Below are positions 45,481 to 53,693 of a DNA stretch of 58,036 nt, one piece after another (positions within the stretch are counted from its first letter, which is position 1; each line of letters starts with the position of its first letter). The position numbers and the translations under genes were made by a program. The notes below the pieces were generated by a model that was not told the DNA's origin, did no database searches, and saw nothing but the letters and a program-made list of their open reading frames with translations. This DNA is from Flavobacteriaceae bacterium (GTDB lineage: Bacteria; Bacteroidota; Bacteroidia; Flavobacteriales; Flavobacteriaceae), in assembly GCA_018608425.1 (NCBI GenBank), contig JABAZL010000097.1, positions 1 through 58,036 on the forward strand, in the 5' to 3' direction.

Positions 45481-46548
45481 ATGATCGATCCCTTAAATAT
45501 AAAAATCACAGGTACAGGTAGTTACATTCCAAGTCAAATCCAAAAGAACAGCGACTTTTTAAACCATAGTTTTTTAACAAATGATGGGCTTCCCTTTGAC
45601 GTTGAAAACGCAGAGATAATAGAGAAGTTCAGTTCAATAACAGGGATCAAGGAACGCCGCTACGCGAACAAAGATCAAAACTCTTCTGACTTAGCATCCA
45701 ATGCAGCCATTAAGGCAATAGCAGATTCTAAGATTGACCAAGAAACACTCGATTACATCATAGTTGCGCACAACTTTGGAGATACTCCCTTTGGATCAAA
45801 ACAATCCAATTCGCTCCCAAGTGTCGCATCTAAAGTAAAAGCAGCTTTGGGAATAAAAAACCCTAAATGTGTAGCCTATGACATCCTCTTTGGATGTCCC
45901 GGTTGGATTGAAGGTGTGATTCAAGCAAAGGCATTTATAAAAGCTGGAATGGCAAAAAAGTGTTTGGTTATTGGAACGGAAACCTTGTCAAGAGTTGTAG
46001 ACACCAATGATCGTGATTCTATGATTTTTGCTGACGGTGCTGGCGCTACCATAATTCAAGACTCTGAAAACTCTGGAGGTATTATGGCGCACGAATCTGT
46101 AACATATACGGATAACAACGAAGTTGATATGTTATTTTTTGGCGATTCATATGAAACAAATAATTTCGATCAGTTCATTAAAATGCACGGAAGAAAGGTT
46201 TATGAATTTGCACTATCCCGAGTTCCTGACGCTATGAAAGCGTGTTTGGATCAATCCGGAACTCAAATTCAAGACCTCAAGAAAATATTCATCCATCAAG
46301 CAAACGAAAAAATGGATGAAGCTATCGTGAAACGCTTTTACAGACTTTACAAAGAAAAAGTTCCAGCTAATGTTCTTCCAATGAACATAGAAACCCATGG
46401 AAATAGTTCTGTTGCTACTATTCCTACGCTCTTTGATCAGGTTCTTAAAGGTCAAAAAGAAGGGCATGAATTATCAAAAGGCGATGTTGTTTTATTCGCC
46501 AGCGTTGGTGCTGGTATGAATATCAATGCCATCACCTATCAGATCTAA
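45481..46548 (+). CDS. 3-oxoacyl-ACP synthase III family protein
   Basis: Thiolase-fold condensing enzyme of 355 residues. The start has GTGSYIPSQI and the ERRY segment near 60 typical of KAS III. The catalytic triad is C139 (LFGCPGWIEG), H272 (FIHQAN) and N308 (ETHGNSS). It could start fatty-acid chains from acetyl- or branched acyl-CoA, or make a specialised product; it lacks other fab neighbours. A TTG at 45466 is open in frame, but the ATG at 45481 fits the family N-terminus. It precedes mlaE-like by 71 bases. Confidence 0.88.
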   Translation: MIDPLNIKITGTGSYIPSQIQKNSDFLNHSFLTNDGLPFDVENAEIIEKFSSITGIKERRYANKDQNSSDLASNAAIKAIADSKIDQETLDYIIVAHNFGDTPFGSKQSNSLPSVASKVKAALGIKNPKCVAYDILFGCPGWIEGVIQAKAFIKAGMAKKCLVIGTETLSRVVDTNDRDSMIFADGAGATIIQDSENSGGIMAHESVTYTDNNEVDMLFFGDSYETNNFDQFIKMHGRKVYEFALSRVPDAMKACLDQSGTQIQDLKKIFIHQANEKMDEAIVKRFYRLYKEKVPANVLPMNIETHGNSSVATIPTLFDQVLKGQKEGHELSKGDVVLFASVGAGMNINAITYQI

Positions 46549-46581
46549 GAAACTTAGATTTATCAGATTCCTTTGAGCTAT

Positions 46582-46615
46582 TTGGGACTTTAATTTTAAG
46601 TTTTATGTATTTTTG
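46582..46615 (+). promoter_or_regulatory. Promoter abutting the mlaE-like gene start
   Basis: TTG (46582-46584), a 23-base spacer and TATTTTTG (46608-46615) give a complete -33/-7 promoter. The box ends four bases before the ATG at 46620, so transcription is expected to start at the start codon. Confidence 0.6.
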
Positions 46616-46619
46616 AGTA

Positions 46620-47357
46620 ATGAAAACTTTAACTCATATTGGACAGTACGTATTGATGATCCAAAAAACTTTTGGGAAATTCACCAAGTGGAACGTACTT
46701 AAAATTTTAATTGTCCGCGAAATCGATGATCTCATCTTGGGATCGTTGGGGATTATTTCCTTTATATCATTTTTTGTAGGAGGGGTAGTTGCCATTCAAA
46801 CTGCAATAAATACAGACAACCCTTTACTTCCGGGCTATTTGGTTGGTTTTGCTACACGACAATCGATAATTCTAGAATTTGCTCCGACCTTTATATCAAT
46901 CATTATGGCTGGAAAAGTTGGGTCATTTATCACTTCCAGTTTAGGGACAATGCGCGTAACAGAACAAATAGATGCGCTAGAAGTAATGGGTGTTAACACC
47001 TATAATTATTTGATTTTCCCAAAGATTGCTGCATTAACCTTATACCCCTTTTTGATAAGCATTTCAATGGCTTTGGGTATTTTCGGAGGTTATCTGGCTT
47101 GTATAAGTGGTGGGTTTTCGTCTCATGCAGATTTTGTTGAAGGCTTACAACTTGATTTCAAAACCTTTCACATTGTATATGCATTCATAAAAACCTTCTT
47201 GTTTGCGATGCTTTTAGCTACCATTCCCTCCTATCATGGTTACTTTATGAAAGGTGGTGCTTTGGATGTTGGAAAAGCAAGTACAACTTCATTTGTATGG
47301 ACTAGTGTAGCCATTATCATAGCGAACTCAATTGTAACGAACCTTTTGCTCACTTAG
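46620..47357 (+). CDS. MlaE-family ABC transporter permease
   Basis: Inner membrane permease of 245 residues with about five to six hydrophobic segments and the MlaE-family signature around FAPTFISIIMAGKVGSFITSSLGTMRVTEQIDALEVMGVN (the ELGTMRVTEQIDALE-type coupling motif is clear). MlaE works with MlaF and an MCE-domain protein to move phospholipids between inner and outer membranes. The ATPase gene follows after one base. No MCE protein (MlaD) is adjacent here. Confidence 0.93.
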   Translation: MKTLTHIGQYVLMIQKTFGKFTKWNVLKILIVREIDDLILGSLGIISFISFFVGGVVAIQTAINTDNPLLPGYLVGFATRQSIILEFAPTFISIIMAGKVGSFITSSLGTMRVTEQIDALEVMGVNTYNYLIFPKIAALTLYPFLISISMALGIFGGYLACISGGFSSHADFVEGLQLDFKTFHIVYAFIKTFLFAMLLATIPSYHGYFMKGGALDVGKASTTSFVWTSVAIIIANSIVTNLLLT

Positions 47358-47358
47358 A

Positions 47359-48126
47359 ATGATTCAAATAAATAACTTAATAAAATCGTTTGAAGAAACT
47401 CAAGTCCTAAAAGGGATTAGTACCATCTTTGAAAAAGGCAAAACAAACTTAATTATCGGCCAAAGTGGTTCAGGTAAAACTGTTTTCTTAAAGTGCGTTC
47501 TTGGTCTTTTCGAGGCTACTGATGGTGATATTGTTTTTGACAATACATCTCTAAAAAGTATGGATTTAAAAACCAGAGCTCTTTTAAGACAAGACATTGG
47601 AATGGTTTTTCAGGGCAGTGCTCTTTTTGATTCCATGACGGTTGAAGAGAACATTATGTTTCCCATGAAAATGTTTACCGATGCTGATGAAGATGAAATT
47701 AGAGATCGTGCCAATACTGCAATCAATCGGGTGAATCTAATAGATGCAAACCATAAAATGCCTTCGGAAATTTCGGGAGGAATGAAAAAAAGAGTGGCCA
47801 TTGCACGGGCTATTATAATGAACCCCAAATATCTTTTTTGTGATGAACCTAATTCAGGATTAGACCCCCGAACGGCAATTTTGATTGACAACCTCATTCA
47901 AGAAATAACTCAAGAGTATGCAATTACCACCGTAATCAATACTCATGATATGAATTCGGTAATGGAGATCGGAGAGAAGATTGTATTTCTTGAAAATGGA
48001 TTGAAACAATGGGAAGGCACCAACCGAGAGATTTTCAAAACAGATAACGAAGCAGTAACAAAATTTGTCTACTCTTCTGAGATGTTTAAAAAGATTAGAG
48101 AAATCTACATCAAAGAATCCAATTAA
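47359..48126 (+). CDS. MlaF-like ABC transporter ATP-binding protein
   Basis: ABC ATPase of 255 residues. Walker A is GQSGSGKTVFLK near residue 34, the Q-loop lies in IGMVFQGSALFDSMTVEENI, the signature motif is SGGMKKRVAIARAI near 138, and Walker B is LFCDEPNSGLDP near 158. THDMNSV carries the H-loop. The GMKKRVAIARA and EPNSGLDP wording is typical of MlaF rather than importers. It energises the preceding permease. Confidence 0.94.
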   Translation: MIQINNLIKSFEETQVLKGISTIFEKGKTNLIIGQSGSGKTVFLKCVLGLFEATDGDIVFDNTSLKSMDLKTRALLRQDIGMVFQGSALFDSMTVEENIMFPMKMFTDADEDEIRDRANTAINRVNLIDANHKMPSEISGGMKKRVAIARAIIMNPKYLFCDEPNSGLDPRTAILIDNLIQEITQEYAITTVINTHDMNSVMEIGEKIVFLENGLKQWEGTNREIFKTDNEAVTKFVYSSEMFKKIREIYIKESN

Positions 48127-48129
48127 TAT

Positions 48130-48177
48130 CGAGTCCGTCCGCACTTGGATATGCTACAAGCATATTCATGTGTCTCG
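48130..48177. terminator. Hairpin between convergent mlaF-like and sprT-like genes
   Basis: Arms CACTTGGATATGC (48142-48154) and GCATATTCATGTG (48160-48172) pair at 11 of 13 positions around TACAA, with an outer CGAG/CTCG pair. It fills the 56-base gap between two convergent genes. No strong T-run flanks it, so a shared bidirectional terminator is plausible but unproven. Confidence 0.4.
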
Positions 48178-48182
48178 ACATT

Positions 48183-48785
48183 TTATGAGCGTTTTTTCAT
48201 CTCGGTAACCTCTGCATGTGGACTGAAAATATACTTCTTACGCGTTGAAATTTCTTCACACTCAAATCGCTTAACACGTTTTTTTCCGAGCTTAAATTCT
48301 CTTCCGTCTGGAATTGAAAAAAATGTTCCTTCCTCTAATTCAAAGACATAGGTTTTATCAGTAACAGGATCAAACTTACTCAACTCCATTACTAGCTTAA
48401 AATCAGTATCACTACTGGCCTTTGGATTTTTGAAGTGTAATGCTAGTACTGCCAGTAAACTTTCTGGAAAAACAGTTGGATTAATCAAGGGCAACATCAG
48501 CTTCTGAAAAGTCATTTTCCATTCTTTCCCGTGGGGCTGTATTCGATAACCAAACTCCTGAAAAGCTACAAAATGAGCCAACTCATGAATTAATGTTATT
48601 AAGAAACGATAGGGATTAGAACCTTTATTAATTGTTATTTGGTGAGCACCAGATACGGTTTTTCTATAATCGCCATGCTTTGTTTTTCTTTTAGAAACAA
48701 CTTTAACAGCTACATCCCATGATGACAAATACAGCTTAACCTGTGTTATTGCCGTGGTGGGTATTGAGTCAAATACTGCAGTCAT
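48183..48785 (-). CDS. SprT-like zinc metalloprotease domain protein
   Basis: A 200-residue protein with the zincin motif H67-E-L-A-H71 (TLIHELAHFVAF) and third ligand H85 in QPHGKEWK, as in SprT/Spartan-type proteases. The C-terminal half is rich in beta strands and lysine; it lacks an obvious four-cysteine zinc ribbon. Bacterial SprT proteins are little studied; proteolysis of DNA-bound proteins is known for the eukaryotic relative only. It lies 10 bases after the SDR gene. Confidence 0.87.
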   Translation of the reverse strand: MTAVFDSIPTTAITQVKLYLSSWDVAVKVVSKRKTKHGDYRKTVSGAHQITINKGSNPYRFLITLIHELAHFVAFQEFGYRIQPHGKEWKMTFQKLMLPLINPTVFPESLLAVLALHFKNPKASSDTDFKLVMELSKFDPVTDKTYVFELEEGTFFSIPDGREFKLGKKRVKRFECEEISTRKKYIFSPHAEVTEMKKRS

Positions 48786-48795
48786 TAATATAAAA

Positions 48796-49473
48796 TTAAG
48801 GGGTACCAGAAGAAACTGGCAATACCTTACCGTTATAGAATTGATGAGCTGTTAATGCAAAATTCAAGAGATACGATCCCATTTCAGCTGCACTTAATGG
48901 CGCTTCATATCCTGGAAAAGCTTCTTCAAGCATCTCCGTTTGAACTGCACCAAAGGCAAGTGCATTGAAGGCAGGTCCTGTTTCCTTAAACTCTTCTGCT
49001 AGTAACTCTGTTAAGGTTATCACTGCCCCTTTACTACTGCTATAGGCTGCGAGTCCGGGGAACTTAGAGCTTCCTTGAACGCCTCCCATACTACTGATAT
49101 TTACAACATGTCCTTTTGGGTTAATCATTGGCAAAAGTTGACGTGTAAGCTCTGCCAAGCCGAAAACATTTACTTTAAATACAGATTCAAAAACATCGAA
49201 AGCAGTTTCTTTGAACGGAATATTTTCTAGTTTCCCTGCATTATTGATTAAAACATCAATTAAGACTCCTGTAGTGGCGAGCTCTTTACAAAATGACGCA
49301 ATAGCATCTGGATTTGTTAAATCAACAGAAAAAGGTTGAATGTTTTCTATTCCTTTTAAGTCATCAATAGTTCTTGAGATTGCATAAACCTGATTTCCTT
49401 GAGAAGCAGCTAATAATGCAGTAGCTCTACCTATCCCTCTTCCTGCTCCAGTTATGATGATGTTTTTTTTCAA
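48796..49473 (-). CDS. Short-chain dehydrogenase/reductase
   Basis: Classical SDR with Rossmann fold, 225 residues: cofactor motif TGAGRGIGRATALLA at the start, NNAG near residue 78, catalytic serine in NISSMGG and Y-x3-K in AAYSSSKGA near 144. The substrate is unknown. The start is the TTG at 49473, before KKNIIITGAG; no ATG is available upstream or near. It lies after the E2 terminator, 10 bases before the SprT-like gene. Confidence 0.9.
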   Translation of the reverse strand: MKKNIIITGAGRGIGRATALLAASQGNQVYAISRTIDDLKGIENIQPFSVDLTNPDAIASFCKELATTGVLIDVLINNAGKLENIPFKETAFDVFESVFKVNVFGLAELTRQLLPMINPKGHVVNISSMGGVQGSSKFPGLAAYSSSKGAVITLTELLAEEFKETGPAFNALAFGAVQTEMLEEAFPGYEAPLSAAEMGSYLLNFALTAHQFYNGKVLPVSSGTP

Positions 49474-49519
49474 CTTTCTTTTTTTAATCCTAATTATATA
49501 GTACAGGTTAAATATAAAA

Positions 49520-49540
49520 AAACCCGCTGAAAGCGGGTTT
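49520..49540 (-). terminator. Intrinsic terminator of the pdhA-pdhC unit
   Basis: Perfect 8-base stem AAACCCGC (49520-49527) / GCGGGTTT (49533-49540) with loop TGAAA. On the minus strand the stem is followed by a run of T (the A-run at 49516-49520). It lies 20 bases after the pdhC stop and isolates this unit from the SDR gene. Confidence 0.88.
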
Positions 49541-49560
49541 ATTATTTATCAATTAAAATG

Positions 49561-51138
49561 TTATAACAACATTGTTAAAGGGTTTTCGATGTACTGCTGT
49601 AAAGTTTGTAAAAACTGTGAACCAGTAGCTCCATCGACCGATCTATGGTCACAAGCAAGAGTAAGCTTCATCATATTCCCTACAACGATTTGTCCATTCT
49701 TAACTACGGGCTTCTGAACAATTGCTCCAACCGATAGTATTGCAGAATTGGGCTGATTGATTATCGAGGTGAATTCTTGAATTCCGAACATTCCCAAATT
49801 AGAAATGGTAAATGTACTACCATCCATCTCTGCAGGTGTTAATTTTTTATCACGTGCTCTAAGTGCATAATCCTTTACAAGTGCTCCAATTTGAGGTAAC
49901 GACTGCTCATCTGCAAATTGAACCACGGGTACAACTAATCCATCTTCGACAGCAACAGCAACTCCCATATGAACATGATTGTGCTTTACGATTTTATCGT
50001 CGTACCATCTTGAATTTACTTGAGGATGTTTTTTTAGTGCTAAAGCAGTTGCTTTAACAATAATATCGTTGAATGATATTTTAGTATCAGGAATAGAATT
50101 GAATTGTGTTCTGAACGCAATAGCATTGTCCATATCATACTCTACACCTAAGTAATAATGTGGCGCTGTAAATTTCGAAGCAGCTAAACGTTTGGCAATT
50201 GTTTTGCGCATTTGACTGTTTGCCATTTCTTCAACAGACTCAACACCAGAGGGCACAAATGGTCTAACACCTCCACCAGCAGCTGGTTGATAACCTTCTA
50301 TATCTCTTTTGATAATTCTACCACCATCTCCAGAACCGGATACCATAGCGATATCAATTCCTTTTTCTTCAGCTAATTTCTTAGCTAAAGGAGATGCAAT
50401 AATTCTACCGTTATTAACTTTTTTTACAGCAACAACCGGAGTTGCTAAAGCCTTTGGTGTTTCTACAGGAGCAGCTACAGCAGCAGCAGCAGCTTTTGGA
50501 GTTTCAGCAACTGGCGCTGTTTTGGAGTCTAGGGAAGCAAGTGCAGCTTTAACATCTGCATCTTTAGCTCCAATGATAGCCAATACGCTATCAACTGGTG
50601 CCGATTCGCCTTCTTGAATTCCAACATACAACAGAGTCCCGTTGTGAAAAGATTCAAATTCCATAGTTGCCTTATCGGTTTCTATTTCAGCGAGGATATC
50701 ACCTTCAGCAACCGTTTCGCCAACTTTCTTCAACCAAGAAGCTACTGTACCTTCTTCCATGGTATCACTCAAACGAGGCATAGTAATAACTTCAACATCA
50801 CTAGGGAGTGCAACGACTTCCGATGTTTCAGCTTCAACAACAGCTTCTTCAACCGCAACATCTGGAGTACCTCCGCTCAAATGAGCAGAAATATCTTCAC
50901 CTTTCTCGCCAATAATAGCCAAAAGAGTGTCTACAGGTGCAGTTCCACCTTCTTGTATTCCAATGTGCAATAATTCTCCCGCATGAAATGCTTCGAATTC
51001 CATTGTAGCTTTATCTGTTTCGATTTCAGCAAGGATATCACCTTCGCTAACGGTATCTCCAACTTTTTTAAACCAAGTAGCGACAGTACCTTCTTCCATG
51101 GTGTCACTTAATCGAGGCATGTTTATGATTTCTGCCAT
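49561..51138 (-). CDS. pdhC: Pyruvate dehydrogenase E2, dihydrolipoamide acetyltransferase
   Basis: Core of the pyruvate dehydrogenase complex, 525 residues. Two near-identical lipoyl domains (residues about 1-80 and 115-195) have lipoyl lysines K43 and K156, both in EIETDKATMEFE. An Ala/Pro/Val-rich linker and an E1/E3-binding domain (IIASPLAKKLAEEKGID, near 248) follow. The C-terminal catalytic domain has H498 and D502 in ACDHRSVDGATG. It lies 2 bases after pdhA and ends with a strong terminator. The E3 gene is not in the window. Confidence 0.97.
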   Translation of the reverse strand: MAEIINMPRLSDTMEEGTVATWFKKVGDTVSEGDILAEIETDKATMEFEAFHAGELLHIGIQEGGTAPVDTLLAIIGEKGEDISAHLSGGTPDVAVEEAVVEAETSEVVALPSDVEVITMPRLSDTMEEGTVASWLKKVGETVAEGDILAEIETDKATMEFESFHNGTLLYVGIQEGESAPVDSVLAIIGAKDADVKAALASLDSKTAPVAETPKAAAAAVAAPVETPKALATPVVAVKKVNNGRIIASPLAKKLAEEKGIDIAMVSGSGDGGRIIKRDIEGYQPAAGGGVRPFVPSGVESVEEMANSQMRKTIAKRLAASKFTAPHYYLGVEYDMDNAIAFRTQFNSIPDTKISFNDIIVKATALALKKHPQVNSRWYDDKIVKHNHVHMGVAVAVEDGLVVPVVQFADEQSLPQIGALVKDYALRARDKKLTPAEMDGSTFTISNLGMFGIQEFTSIINQPNSAILSVGAIVQKPVVKNGQIVVGNMMKLTLACDHRSVDGATGSQFLQTLQQYIENPLTMLL

Positions 51139-51140
51139 AT

Positions 51141-52142
51141 CTAGCTTAATTTATGTTTTATAAAAGGGTAGTCTGTTTGTTCGTAAACGGCATCATACAT
51201 AACTGATTTATCTGGATACGGAGAAGTTTCAGCAAATTTTTCGCATTCCGCAACGCGTTCTTTTACGTCTGCCTCAATAGCATCCAAATCAGACTGTTTT
51301 GCGTATTTTTTATCGAGTATAATATCTCTGACCTGAGTAATAGGGTCTATTTTTTTGTATTCCTCAACTTCATTTTTGGTTCGGTATTGTTGTGCATCAG
51401 ACATAGAATGTCCTCTGTAACGGTAGGTTTTCATTTCTAAGAAAGAAGGTCCTCCTCCGTCTCTTGCAAGCTTAATTGCTTTGTCCATAGCCTCAGCAAC
51501 TGCAACAGGGTCCATACCATCTACTGGACCACAAGGCATTTCATAACCAAGTCCAAGTTTCCAAATCTCTTCATGACTTGCTGTTCTTGCTACAGAAGTT
51601 CCCATGGCGTATCCGTTATTTTCAACAACAAACACAACAGGTAGTTTCCATAGAGTTGCTAAGTTAAGGGTTTCATGAAGTGAACCTTGACGCACTGCAC
51701 CATCGCCCATATAACAAAGTGTTACTCCACCGGTATTGTTGTATTTATCACCAAAAGCCATTCCAGCTCCAAGGGGAATTTGACCTCCTACAATTCCGTG
51801 ACCACCATGAAATTTAAATTCTTTTGAAAAAATATGCATAGAACCTCCAAGACCACTAGATGTTCCAGTTGCTTTTCCATAAAGTTCGGCCATAACGCGT
51901 TTAGGATCTACTCCCATCCCGATGGGTTGAACGTGATTTCTATAGGCAGTGATCATACGATCTTTCCCCAATTCCATTGCATGTAATGAACCAGCAAGAA
52001 TAGCTTCTTGACCATTATATAAGTGAAGGAATCCTCTTACTTTTTGCTGAATATATACTGCGGCTAACTTATCTTCAAACTTTCTCCAGAAGAGCATGTT
52101 TGAATACCAATCGATGTAGGTTTGTTTTGTTATTTTCTTCAT
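51141..52142 (-). CDS. pdhA: Pyruvate dehydrogenase E1 component, alpha subunit
   Basis: Thiamine-diphosphate-dependent E1-alpha of 333 residues. The ThDP/Mg motif is GDGAVRQGSLHETLNLA through VVENN (near 165-195). The phosphorylation-loop-like segment TYRYRGHSMSDAQQYR is near 240, and HGGHGIVGGQIPLGAG is typical. It needs an E1-beta partner, which is not adjacent, so that gene must be elsewhere. It is the first gene of the pdhA-pdhC unit, with a -7 box 36 bases upstream. Confidence 0.96.
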   Translation of the reverse strand: MKKITKQTYIDWYSNMLFWRKFEDKLAAVYIQQKVRGFLHLYNGQEAILAGSLHAMELGKDRMITAYRNHVQPIGMGVDPKRVMAELYGKATGTSSGLGGSMHIFSKEFKFHGGHGIVGGQIPLGAGMAFGDKYNNTGGVTLCYMGDGAVRQGSLHETLNLATLWKLPVVFVVENNGYAMGTSVARTASHEEIWKLGLGYEMPCGPVDGMDPVAVAEAMDKAIKLARDGGGPSFLEMKTYRYRGHSMSDAQQYRTKNEVEEYKKIDPITQVRDIILDKKYAKQSDLDAIEADVKERVAECEKFAETSPYPDKSVMYDAVYEQTDYPFIKHKLS

Positions 52143-52177
52143 TAATCTTGTTATTTGAAAAAATTTTGATCTGTCGC

Positions 52178-52185
52178 CAAAAATA
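52178..52185 (-). promoter_or_regulatory. -7 box for pdhA-pdhC
   Basis: On the minus strand TATTTTTG fits TAnnTTTG, 35 bases before the pdhA ATG. No TTG is present at the standard spacing. Confidence 0.5.
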
Positions 52186-52219
52186 CAATATTTTATTGAT
52201 TTTATTAATGTGAAAAACG

Positions 52220-52232
52220 GGCTTATTAAGCC
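52220..52232 (-). terminator. Short hairpin after porV, weak terminator candidate
   Basis: GGCTT (52220-52224) and AAGCC (52228-52232) form a five-base stem. On the minus strand it is followed two bases later by TTTTT, and it lies about 65 bases after the porV stop. The stem is short and a competing CTTATT/AATAAG pairing overlaps it. Confidence 0.3.
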
Positions 52233-52297
52233 AATAAGTTGTTAAAATCACAATAAAATTAATGGATTTCTTCGGAAACAGAAATTACGGATAAAGA

Positions 52298-53485
52298 CTA
52301 CTCTTCAGCTTCAGTTACTGGAGCGCTTGCCAAATCAAAAGTCAAGGAGAATCTAAGGGTGTTTTCTAGGGGGTTTCTAACTTTAGAAGTCGAAAAAAGA
52401 TACGAAATATCAATCGCTGTAAAATTCAAAGAAAAACCTGCACCCAAAGTAAAATATTTACGTGATCCTTTTTCAATACTCTCATGAAAATAACCTCCTC
52501 GTAAAGCAAAGGCGTCTTGAAAATTATATTCTGATCCAAAGCCCCATGTGATTTCTTTTAATTCTTCAGAAAACCCATCAGGTGCATCGTTGAACGATTC
52601 AAAAATACCAGACAGAAAACTAATATCAGGCTGCTGATAACGATCTATCGCACCTGTATTTTCATTAATAACAGCGACTGGAGAGGGCACCAATAGCTTG
52701 TTGAATTCTAAATTAAATGAGATTTTATTATCCGAATCTAAATGGATATTCAATCCAGATCCAAGTTTCAAATTCGTTGGGATAAAGTTTTTTTGCCCAC
52801 CTTCGTCATACTTCAATCGAGGACCAATGTTTGAAACATTAAACCCAAGTCTCAAACGCGCTTTTTTATCGCTAAAGTCGAATAAGTTACTTTTATAAAA
52901 ACCCGCTATATCAATTCCAAGAGTGTTTGCAGAAGTTGCGTCAAGGTCAGATGAGATTTTCAAATCAGATCGTATAAAACGTGCTGCCACCGCCATGGAA
53001 TATTTTGTATTGAGTAACAATGCGTATGAAAAATCTAAGGTAAGCTCGTTGGGGCGTTCAATTCCCTGTTCAATAATAGTACCCGCAACTAAGTCATTTA
53101 AGACAATATCGCCTAAACTAAAATACTTAAGACTAGCTGCCCAAGCACTCCGATCCGTGTTTTTATTGAAGTAGGTAATGTTTGCTAAAAAAATATCGTT
53201 GACCAGTTTGCTGAGATAAGGAGTATAGCTCACCCCAAAACCAGATTTTTGTTCTGAAAAAACATATTTAGCAGGATTCCATTGCTGTGAAAAAGCATCG
53301 ACAGATGTTGCTACCCCTTGCTCTCCCATAGCAGCACCACGTGCGTCTGGTGTAATTAATAAAAAGGGAACTCCAGTGGTAATGACACGTTCTTGTGCAA
53401 CTAAATTTAAGGTGCAAACAACATAAACCAAAGTAGCTAAAGCCACTCTTAAACAGGTTTTTACATTACATTTAATTCTTATCAT
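52298..53485 (-). CDS. porV: Type IX secretion outer membrane protein PorV (LptO)
   Basis: A 395-residue outer membrane beta-barrel of the FadL-like family, with an N-terminal signal peptide (hydrophobic core about 12-29, cleavage near VAQ-ERV). It is recognised by the early segment GVPFLLITPDARGAAMGEQGVATS and QQWNPAKYVF, characteristic of PorV. PorV carries cargo proteins from the type IX translocon to the surface attachment complex. It usually neighbours porU; here the next gene upstream is divergent gldJ, 208 bases away. Confidence 0.92.
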   Translation of the reverse strand: MIRIKCNVKTCLRVALATLVYVVCTLNLVAQERVITTGVPFLLITPDARGAAMGEQGVATSVDAFSQQWNPAKYVFSEQKSGFGVSYTPYLSKLVNDIFLANITYFNKNTDRSAWAASLKYFSLGDIVLNDLVAGTIIEQGIERPNELTLDFSYALLLNTKYSMAVAARFIRSDLKISSDLDATSANTLGIDIAGFYKSNLFDFSDKKARLRLGFNVSNIGPRLKYDEGGQKNFIPTNLKLGSGLNIHLDSDNKISFNLEFNKLLVPSPVAVINENTGAIDRYQQPDISFLSGIFESFNDAPDGFSEELKEITWGFGSEYNFQDAFALRGGYFHESIEKGSRKYFTLGAGFSLNFTAIDISYLFSTSKVRNPLENTLRFSLTFDLASAPVTEAEE

Positions 53486-53693
53486 ACAACTACATAACGC
53501 TTTTTTTAAGGAAATCTTGTATGTAAATAATTTAAAAAATCAGCATAAGAGTGAGATCCTATATAATAATCTAATAATTCAAACGTTCTAATTAAGAATC
53601 TGCACGTAAACAAAGCTTTAAAGTCAAGTTGCAACAGTAGATTTTGTATATTGCATACATTAAGTAAAAAAACGAGTACTTTATATAATATTT

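Noticed and set aside
52620-53485. porV as a generic FadL-type fatty-acid transporter
   Set aside because: The N-terminal segment with PDARGAAMGEQG and the closeness to gldJ fit PorV much better than FadL.
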